Source of the DNA: Zasmidium citrigriseum
Lineage: Eukaryota; Ascomycota; Dothideomycetes; Mycosphaerellales; Mycosphaerellaceae
Length of the DNA stretch: 64,000 nucleotides
Assembly: GCA_002786025.1 (NCBI GenBank)
Contig: NHNW01000002.1
Span: 1,178,001-1,242,000 of the forward strand
Direction: 5' to 3'
The notes under the pieces are model-generated. The model made no database searches. It had not been told where the DNA came from and saw only the letters and a program-made list of their open reading frames with translations. Shown piece after piece: positions 21,716-30,700 of the stretch; position 1 is the stretch's first letter; every line of letters starts with the position of its first letter. The position numbers and the translations under genes were made by a program.

Positions 21716-22762
21716 ATGGCGACTCCTCCGTCTCCATTCTTTCGGCTGCCGCGCGAACTGCGCGACAAGGTACGTCTAATGCGGCGCTCTCGCCCTCTTC
21801 ATCCCCATCTCCAGTGCCCGATCGTCTACTAAAGGTCACTACAGATCTACGCAGAGGTCGGGGGTGACGATGTCGCCCTCAATACCTACCCTCCTACCAG
21901 CCTTGACAAGGCCAGAAAATACGGCCTCAACTATGCAACCGAGGAGAAGTTACGAAAGCGCCTTTCCACACCTATTCAAATCCTTTCGTATCCGTCGACA
22001 TCCCCTAAACTCGTCTCCCGACAGTTTGGAGACGAGTACGAGACGGAGATTCGTCGGCATGGGGTGCTGCGGATCTACAGTATGCCGACCGAGTCCGAAG
22101 TACCAGATCAGCTATTGGAGGTCGGAACGCATCTGGCGAGATGTTTGAAGTGGATCCCAGCCCTCGAGATGAGGCTGTGGAGCGAGAGCACGGGACGTTG
22201 TATGGATGCTTGTAAGTTTGACTGCCCTGATTGTTTGCATCGAGGTCTATGCTGACCTTACGAAGATGAGCACAGGATCGTGCGAAAAGTCTTTTTGCCA
22301 TACATGCCGAATGTCAAGAACATCACGGACTACCTGCTCTTCCCTGTCGATGACCTCGACTCGGCCATGGCGGCCACCACATCACAGCGTCTGAACGAGG
22401 TCTACGACGATGCACAAGATCTGAAAGACAAAGCCGAGGACGACACCAACGACGCAAAGAGTATCAAGCTGAGCCCCCGGGTCTACCTCTCGGCTCGCCT
22501 CGTTTGCATGTCGAGGGCTTATCAGCCCACGAGCGCTGATCACGAGCGATTCCCTCTGCTCCATACTTATGTTCCATGGGATCGCATCAAGTTATCCAAC
22601 AACGAGCACCCTTCCAATCGCATCATATTTCTTGCAATGCCAGACGAGGCCGGAAACTTCGACTTTCAAGTGGACCAAGCGTATGCTGAGACCGTTTTCG
22701 ATTTCGAGGAGATCATGACGGGGTACGAGGATGGCCTTCGGAAGCGGATAGCCCGCAGATGA
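21716..22762 (+). CDS. FFRLPRELRD family protein, array copy 5
   Basis: Exons 21716-21769, 21845-22211 and 22266-22762 give 305 residues. The start matches the other copies (MATPPSPFFRLPRELRDK); an in-frame ATG 34 codons upstream is a less likely alternative. Exon 2 opens IYAEVGGDDVALNT and carries SPKLVSRQFGDEYETE and ARCLKWIPALEMRLW. Exon 3 carries FLPYMPNVKNITDYLLFP, VDDLDSAMAA, MSRAYQPTSADHERFPLLH and NRIIFLAMPDEAG, then ends with an acidic-to-basic helix (DFEEIMTGYEDGLRKRI). This copy shows the family's full block order and is the best reference member. Confidence 0.87.
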
Positions 22763-23152
22763 GAGGACTTGGTCTTCCAATTTCCGGGCAGGGCTTTGTT
22801 AGGATACTTCGGCGAGCGACTGAATGGGTTTGAGGGCATCGTAGGCAAAGGTGCACATATCGGCGAAAACGGTCCATTGCGCGGCTAGACTTCATAGTTA
22901 GCAGGAAGCAAAGACTCTACATCGCACTTTCTCAGACCATGTTACACTTAAATCAGTATCTCCATCTTTTCACGGATTGTTTTTGTCTCATTTTGCGACC
23001 GAATGTGATCTGACGAGTCGCTCCTTCCTTCTTCGCATGTGATGCGCTGATCCTTGTCACGCTAGCGACGCCACGTCTTTCCAGCTTCTCGTTTGCTCTC
23101 TCGACCTTCTTCCTTCGCACAACATCGTCCAGCGCCAACAACAGTCAAAGAC
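22763..23152. promoter_or_regulatory. Upstream region of array copy 6
   Basis: 390 bp. GCATGTGATGCG (23035-23046) and CACGCTAGCGACG (about 23060-23072) lie 80-120 bp before the ATG, matching motifs upstream of copies 2, 3, 7 and 8. Confidence 0.45.
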
Positions 23153-24210
23153 ATGGGCGTGTTCCAATTTTTTCGTCTCCCGCGCGAGCCGCGTGACCGG
23201 GTACGTGCTCCAATAGGAAGACCTTCAAAATCTTTGCTGACCACATGTGCGAGTAACAGATTTACGCCGAATGCGAAGAACGGCCGGACTGGTTCTACTT
23301 TGAATTCCAGGTTGAGAGACCAAAGCCGGCCAGCCTTACGACAGACGACAGCAGCGACGACGACAAGAGCACAGTGAGCACTCGGATTGACACTTTCACT
23401 GCTAAGGCAACGGTCTTCGGAGCGCCGCTTCCGAACCTGCTCCTGGTATCGCGAACCTTCAAGCATGAGTACGAGAGTGAGATACGGCGCAGTATGGTAC
23501 TCGACGTAGATCAAGTGCATTCCGAAGAGGATGAGCTTTTCATGAGAGTGGATGAATTGAAAAAAGATGGAAAGCTTCACAACTGCTTTCGATGGATTTC
23601 CACGCTCAATATTGGGTTCTGGGGCAAGAACAACGGGACATATCCAGATCTTGGTAAGTTTGGGAAAGGATTGTATGCCGGAGCGTTGGCTGAAATATTG
23701 GCAGAGGAATACGAGAAAGTGCAGGAGCTTCTTGTCCCGTTCATGGCCAGTCTCAAGAGCATTACACACGAATATGTCTTCAACTTGTTTGGACAATTCG
23801 CAGATGACGACGAAGAGGCTTCCGGCATACTCAAGACTATCTTCGGGGCCAATGACCGACGGCTACCCACAGATGCCGGACCTGTCCCGGTCAAGAGTCG
23901 TACTTATCTGCGATCGCGGCAGTTGTGTGTCTCAAGGTCGCTGGAGCCTGCCCCCGAGAACCTCTGGCGTTACCGTACTTGGTCCGACGACTACGGATAT
24001 GATGATAGCACCAGTATGCACAGACACATGGTGCAGTGGCACAAGAGCAACGAGATCGTATTCCTCGCCACACCATCGACCGACCAGGATCAAGTCTGGG
24101 GCTTGGACTTGTCTGTGCACTATTCCAGTGCTATAGACATCGATCAGATTGTTGATGATGCTGAGAATGAGTACTACCGTATGCTGCATGAAGACCTGCG
24201 CGATTACTAG
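23153..24210 (+). CDS. FFRLPRELRD family protein, array copy 6
   Basis: Exons 23153-23200, 23260-23653 and 23705-24210 give 315 residues. Exon 1 is MGVFQFFRLPREPRDR; the usual Leu of PRELRD is Pro here, which should distort the helix. Exon 2 opens IYAECEERPDWFYF and carries LPNLLLVSRTFKHEYESE and CFRWISTLNIGFWG. Exon 3 carries LLVPFMASLKSITHEY, SRSLEPAPENLWRY and NEIVFLATPSTDQ. Intron 2 (23654-23704, GTAAGT..GCAG) is 51 bp with no in-frame stop, so a naive ORF reads through it. Its phase-1 position, identical to the other copies, supports splicing. Confidence 0.83.
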
Positions 24211-24716
24211 GGCGATCACGGCGATGGAGTGAATGACGGATTCGGTGGTGAAGGCAGGCCAGGCAAACGTCTGGCAATACCATGGGAGAGGATCGGAGGT
24301 CAGAGAGGTTGAGGGTTGCGAGAGAAACAGCACTGGCTCATGGTTCCGGACAGCGAATGTATAATGGTACAAATTGTTGGGTTCAAACCCATCTGCTGGT
24401 GATTGTTTGAGCAAATGAACATGCTTTTATTACATCATCGCTTTGAGCTCTACTTCTTCTCCTATCTGACTGTTATCTCGTCGTCTGTGGGCTCTGCAAA
24501 GGTGACCCAAGGTTTAATTTCATGAGAGACTGCTCCTCCTTCAATGGCTTGCTCGAGCAGTCTCTTCACGCTCGCGAAAGCCTCGTGTTCTATCCAGACG
24601 CCGCATCGCCCAATCTCCTCCATCTACCATCACTTTCTCATAATCGGAACGCACGTCACCATGGCTAGTGGCCAAAGTCTCCACCATCATCCGATGGGAC
24701 CACTCGGTGCCAGATC
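24211..24716. other. Convergent 3' flanks of array copies 6 and 7
   Basis: 506 bp; short ORFs only, none supported. Confidence 0.45.
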
Positions 24717-25754
24717 CTATAGCTCTGGTGTAGTCTCCATGAAGCCCATCATCTCTCGCACGTTCCCCTCCCACTCCGTCATCATCCCATCATAGTCGAA
24801 GGTCTTGTCGCGATCAATGTTCAGCGTGGTAAGATCGAAGCATCCGTCATCCGTAGGCGTCGCCCGGTACAAGATATTGTTCATGTGACTCGTGCGTACA
24901 CCACTCAAGACAGTCTCCCACATACCCGTCTCATGCATCAAGGGGTACTTCTCGTGGTCAGAGTCGGTGGGTTCGTATGACTTCGACATTGAGACCAGGG
25001 GCGCCTGGAAGTGGATGCGGACGTTGAAAGGGATAGGCTCGTCACCGGGCTCTACGTCCTTTCGAAGGTCGGGGATGGAGTGCTTCTTGAGGGCGGAAGC
25101 CACTTGGTCGGAGGTCATGGCAGCTTGGGCTGATTCGAGGTCGTCGATGATGAAGACGAGGTCATCGGTCACGCATTTAATGCTGTCCATGTACGGTAGG
25201 ATGAGCTTGTGGATTTTCTCGTTGGCTGCTGTCAATTTCCATGGTCAGTAACAATGCCATAATTCAAACAGCAGATCTGCACGACACGAACCAGTGGCAG
25301 CCTTATCGCGACTGTCTAGGCCCCAAAACCGAACCTCGAGTCTCGGAATCACACTCAAGCACTTGTGAAGCCTGGTCTGATCCTGGAGCAGCTGCGTCGG
25401 CACCTTGCTTTTGTCTTCGTCGAGCGGACGGAGGACTCGAGCGACGGAGTGACGTCGTATTTCTTTCCCATATTCCTCCTTGAAGACTCGAGACACGACG
25501 AGACAGGACGTCAGCGGGTATGAGCGAATCCTCAATCCAAGCGAGGGGTGAGTTGGCCTGTCCTCTTGGTGGTTACGAGGAGTGTTTGATCGCCTGGGGC
25601 GAAAGCCGAGATTGAACATGACAGTCTGCCCACCGACCTCCTCGTAAATCTGCAGAATGGTCAGCGATACCTCGATGTGTCTTCAATGGGGAAGATTTGT
25701 ATGTACCCGATCGCGAAGCTCGCGCGGCAGCCGAAAGAAGGGAGAGGTCGCCAT
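24717..25754 (-). CDS. FFRLPRELRD family protein, array copy 7
   Basis: Exons 25754-25707, 25649-25292 and 25228-24717 give 305 residues. It starts MATSPFFRLPRELRDR. Exon 2 opens IYEEVGGQTVMFNLG and carries SCLVVSRVFKEEYGKEIRR, HSVARVLRP and HKCLSVIPRLEVRFWG. Exon 3 carries LILPYMDSIKCVTDDLVF, MSKSYEPTDSDHEKYPLMH, NILYRATPTDDG and the end DYDGMMTEWEGNVREMMG. Closest relative in the window is copy 8 (shared IYEE, HS(V/I)ARVL and upstream sequence), pointing to a recent tandem duplication. Confidence 0.86.
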
Positions 25755-26330
25755 GGCGAGGGCGCTGTGTACTCCGGTTGATGAGTGTGTAGTCGCAAAG
25801 TGTGTCGCCGCAGGTTGCGAAGTCGCAACCGTGACTTCCGAAAAGAAGAGCGCAACAAAAGGCGCTAGCGAACGGGCACTCCCGTGCAGGGATCAAGGAT
25901 CAGGAAATTTCACATGTGACGATGTCTAGTCGTTTGCAGTGGCATGTGAAGAATCGAAACCCCGAAAATCACCCATTAGCGCCTGCCCCGAGCCAGCCAA
26001 TCGGCTTCTCGTTGCCGAAATCAAGGGCGTGGGTGAAGAAGTGTTTGAGTGACGGCACACGTTTGCCCGGGTTCTATCAGCGAGATCGTCTGAAGTGGAG
26101 AGGATGGAGCTTGGGCTTCGTACTTTCGGGACCCTTCGTAGGACATATTCATGTTTCATGCCACTCATAACTACACCATTACCCAAGCCCTCCGCTCTAA
26201 AACTTCCTCCTTACTTCCATGTTTTTTCCTACGATCTGTTCGAAGCGCTGCAGCCGCCCGCTAGGAAGCTCGCTGGGGGTTATCATAGAATTCGGGGTAC
26301 CACATGTCTCATTGCCTAGCTACAATCTCC
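25755..26330. other. Region between array copies 7 and 8
   Basis: 576 bp with the copy-7 promoter block and the copy-8 3' flank; no extra gene. Confidence 0.4.
25836..25919. repeat. Promoter block shared with array copy 8
   Basis: About 80 bp upstream of copy 7 aligns with 27499-27580 upstream of copy 8 with few substitutions. Both include GAAAAGAAGAGCGCA, GGCGCTAG.GAACGG and CTCCCGTGCAGGG. The block ends here in TTTCACATGTGA (25908-25919). Confidence 0.7.
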
Positions 26331-27422
26331 TCACCGTCTCCCCAAAAGCTCCCGAAAGGAATCTTCAGCCTCCATCATAACGCCCTCGCAATCAAACACA
26401 GTCTCCCGGAACTCCTCGATAGCTTCAAGATCAAAGCCATCATGTCCATCCGGCGCCGCCCGATAGATGATGCGGTTTGACGGATGATTCTGTATTGCGC
26501 TCCTCATATGTTGTGGTGGAAGTTGTTGATGAAGCAAGGGAAATCGGTTACGATCAGCAGGTGTCGGTCGGTACGTCCGCGAAGCGCTGGCGAGGGGCGC
26601 GGAGAAGAAGACGTGGGTTGTGATGGGAACTTTGCGGTCGATTGTCAATTTCGTGTAGGGCTCCTGGTAGGCGGAGGTCACTCGTTCGGAAGCAAGAGCG
26701 GCTTTGGCAGAGTCGAGGTCGTGGATCCGAAACAGAACGTGGTCCTCTATGTTCTTGATATTGTCCAGTCCCGAGAACCAGAGCCAGTGAAGTTTCTCGA
26801 AAATCCCTTGTTTTCACTGTTAGTCATCGCACTGCCGCTTTAAAAATTGCAAATGGAACGTACTCTTATCCCTGGAAGCATTGCAAACCGTATTCCACAG
26901 CCGAACCTCCAGTCTTGAACTCATCCTCAAGCAACAAGATATCTGACGAGGCATTTTGTTGTCCTTACTCCAACGAAACGTCGGCGCCTCACTGTCGGGC
27001 TCGGGGAGCAGGACTCGAGCGATCGAGTGCCGGGTGATCTCGGCCTCGTACTCGGCCTTGAAAGACCTGGAGACGAGCAGGCAGGGCGTCAGTGGGTACG
27101 ACCACACTTTGACGCCGATGCGGCGGTCTTTCTGCGTAAGGCGGTCGGAGTCGGATCCTGGTTGAGTATGCTCAGGTTTGGGCCACTGGAGGTTGCATTC
27201 GATGTGCTGTCCGCCGATCTCTTCGTAGATCTGGGAACATGTTAGTAGAATTTCTAGTAGCTTCAAGAAATTGGGACCTACGCGGTCGCGAAGCTCTCGC
27301 GGGAGGCGGAAGAATGGGAATGGCTTCTGTGCCGGCGGCTCGGGATTGGATGAGAAGAGATGTGGCAGCGCAAGCTGTTCGATGGCGTGCCGTTGAACAG
27401 CAAAATGTCGCAGCAGCATCAT
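26331..27422 (-). CDS. FFRLPRELRD family protein, array copy 8 (N-terminally extended)
   Basis: Exons 27422-27282, 27230-26864 and 26806-26331 give 327 residues. No Met lies next to the FFRLPRELRDR helix, so the start falls 31 codons further upstream (MMLLRHFAVQRHAIEQ..), an extension absent from most copies. Exon 2 opens IYEEIGGQHIECNL and carries PCLLVSRSFKAEYEAEI and HSIARVLLPEP. Exon 3 carries WLWFSGLDNIKNIEDHVLF, SRTYRPTPADRNRFPLLH and NRIIYRAAPDGHDG. Intron 1 is 51 bp, stop-free and a multiple of three. The conserved promoter block lies upstream of the extended start. Confidence 0.82.
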
Positions 27423-27730
27423 GGCAGACGCAGCAACGGCAAAGGACCCGTTGGAGTTAGTGTCGCGGATTGCGGTGTCGAAGAGATGTTGAATATGCTT
27501 TCTGAAAAGAAGAGCGCATCAAACGGCGCTAGGGAACGGACGCTCCCGTGCAGGGGTCCAGGATGCGCGGCATTCACATGCAAGTGCGGGATGCGAGTGA
27601 ATGGAAAGTCCATCGCTTCGAAGCCAAATATGAGAATGGACTATCACACGTTTAGTATTCTCATAACTCATACTCATATCTCATACCACTCATATCCAAA
27701 CCACCTGTTACCCAACCCAACCCACCCTCA
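27423..27730. other. Promoter region of array copy 8 and 3' flank of the phosphatase gene
   Basis: 308 bp holding the shared promoter block (next entry) and a stretch of CA/TC-rich sequence towards 27730. No gene supported. Confidence 0.4.
27499..27580. repeat. Promoter block shared with array copy 7
   Basis: Diverged duplicate of 25836-25919. The GCTAGCG palindrome is GCTAGGG here and the TTTCACATGTGA end has decayed to ATTCACATGCA. Confidence 0.7.
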
Positions 27731-30700
27731 TTACTTCCAAACCTGCCACCTCTTCTTCTCCCCTCCAGTATTACTCCTCCTCAACAGACCAGCAACGCCA
27801 CCACCTTCCCTGCCCGCATCCATACTCTTCCTCCCACCAGCACCACCATCTCCAATCCCAAAGAACCTCTCCGCCTTACTCCCTCTCCTCACCGGTGCAG
27901 GAGGTTTATTACCCCTGGGCTCCACTTCCTCCTCATCGTAATCGCTGTACTCCTCGCTCGGCGTGAGACTGCCTTCGCTATCGTATCCTGCGCCGTCGTA
28001 GCCTTGAGTCTGGCGAGGGGGTGATTTAGTGTGTGCGGGTGCAGGGGCGCTGGCGCGGCGGTAGCCGGATTGCGGGTAGGGGTTGTTGTTCGCTGAGGGC
28101 GGTGGTGGATTAGTTCGTAATTGCTGGGTTGTGTACTTTCGCTGTGTTTGTCCGCCTGGGTACTGCTGCTGTTGTTGATGCTGGTGGATACCAATCGGTG
28201 GCGAGCTCAAGTTGTAGCCTTTGCTGTAGGCGTTAGTTGGCGCCGAGCCATTCGAACGGATCTCGCGTGGCGTTGCGTCCTTCAAGCTGATGGGACTGCC
28301 TCCATTTTTCCCGCCTTGGAATTGCGGTGCACCGCGACCAGTGCTCGTCAAGCCCATGGCATTTGCAGCCGTGTTGCGTTCCGTCGTAGAGTCGAATCTA
28401 TCGACCGAAGGCCGCTCTTCGAAGCTGGGCGACCTGCTCCTGCTACCTTCGCTGCCTGTCCAAGATCGATCCTCAGCTGGGGTCTCTCGCTTGCGGTTCC
28501 ATTTGAGCCGCTGCATCAGACTGGCTCTGTGGCTGCTGAAGCGTGCGGTGTTCACGTCACCCGTGCCCTCGTACCACAAAGCGGGCACGAGCAAGCGATA
28601 CGGCACCGTAGTTCCGGTAGGATTATGCTGATCGACTTCCATGCATAGTGAGATGTCCAGTCCACCTTCAAGGTCGATGTGTCCAGGTTCCCGCCCATCC
28701 AAGTTGTTCTCAGCATCAAATTTGGCTGCAGCTTTCCTCGCCTCCTTGACAGAGAGATTCGTTGGCCGGCGATGAAAGGAGGGCCTCCTCTCAGGCATCT
28801 CAGGTTGAAAGTAACCGTTTGAACCACGCTCGTTGAGGCTGTTAGTCCTTCTCGGCGGCGGGCCTTGATCTTGCGCATTGTACGGCTTGACATGCTCAGG
28901 TGCCAAAGAGACCGGCGGGTTGCGACTCTTAGACGAACCCGACAATCGACGGACAAGATTCACTGGCCCACGAGTCAGACTCATAGTTCGCTTCATGCTG
29001 CCAGGTGGGAATCTTCGATCTTTCTCGTCATCGGCGTTTCTGTCAGCGCCGAAGGTAGCAGATGCTGGTGTGCCAGGCTCCTGCCTGTCTTCAACAGGCG
29101 AGTTGGGTCGCGTTGATCCTGGAACATACTCTCTGATCACACAGAAGTTCCGTCTCGGCAGCAGATGATTGTTGTTCCTTCGACTGCCGTCCACATCATG
29201 GCTGAACATCGGAATCATGTCCTCATCTGTCTCAGCATCCAAGTGGTGCACCTTGTTCCTTCGATTCAAAACATCGGCCATCATCGTCGGCGGAGGTGTG
29301 TTGACGATCGCAGACGAGATGACGTTTGGCATGTACCGATGATCCTTGTCCTTCGCAATGCCCAGCTTCTTCGCACTGTAGAACTGGCCAATGGCGCCAA
29401 GATGGACATCTCCTCCAAGGATCGTGATACGCACGCTCTTCTCAGCAGCCAGCTCTTGCAATTCCTGAATGAACCAGTTGCGCTCTGCTTTGTGATGCTT
29501 CGCAGTCCAGTGGTCATCGAGATCATCCAGAATCTCCACTCCACCATCAAACTTGTTGACAAACCCACCAAGCATTCCAGTCCGTCCAATGGCCTTGATA
29601 GGGTCCATCATTCTGCTGGTCAAGATGTTCTCCAAGAAGTTCAATCGAGGATAGGCTATGGGAACGCCTAGCAGCACGATGAGATGCTTGGTCTCGCCTT
29701 GAACGATCTCAGTTCGGCAGCGATTGAAGACAGCATCATATGTTGCCTGCGACAGAATCTCATCGCGCATGCGCTCGGTTCGACAGTCTAGACCAAGGAA
29801 CTTCACGTTATTTCCAAGAGACATGAACAAGTTCCTACTGAGCTCGTTGATGTACGGTCCGGGGCTCTTTCCAAGAAGCCAGCTGGGCTCATGCTTGTCC
29901 GTCTCAGCGGCCAAGCTCTGATGCTGGAAGAGCATGTAGTACTTGAAAGCTACCGCGCCAAGACCGGTGAAGACGTTCGTGCTCATGAAGTGGTGTGGGT
30001 AGCTGCCATAGCCGTCGATGATGTCGTGATCGTCCCAAATGTTGACCATCGGAATCTGAGAGTTGGCCATGCTGAACAGACCCTGCGAGAACCACATTGC
30101 GTATCGATCGAGGTAGAACTGTTCGAGCTCTTCCTGCATTTCCGGGGAGAAGTCAGCGCCGTGCTTGTGATCGGGGTTCTTAGTCTGCAGCCACTCGCGG
30201 AAAAGTTCTGTGTCCCTCATCGCGGCATCATTGTACACCTGGTCGCCGCCCCCGATCATGACATGGAAAGGACGTGCCTGGTGCCGATTGAGCACGTCGC
30301 GCCACAGTGGATCCGGTCCTGAGAAATTTTTAGAATCCACAGACAGGGAGAAGCCGTTGCAAGAGTGGAACATGATGTTCATCGTCTCGCCCCGTGCGGG
30401 TACCCAGAATCCGATGGCAGGTCCTCTATTGATCCGGTACGCAACGCGCTGCTGCGTAGAAGCCAATTCAACTTCGATATTGAACCGCCAGAAGGTGAAG
30501 CCTTGCTCGGTGTGAAGACGGACAGCCTTCACGTCACGATACTTCCCAAGGCGCTCGCCATCACGCTTCTTGATGCGAGATTTGTCTTGGAAAGTGATGT
30601 GCTGACTCTGACGGCCATCTGGTCCAACGGAGGACTGTGGGCCTAGCACTGGAGTCCTCGTGGCCGAATATAGGCCTTGATTGTTCTCCTGACGACTAAG

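Noticed and set aside
23062..23796. 244-codon minus-strand ORF
   Set aside because: Overlaps array copy 6; no family features, while the plus strand matches the array.
24375..24400. GGTTCAAACCC resembling a tRNA B box
   Set aside because: No A box or cloverleaf could be formed around it.
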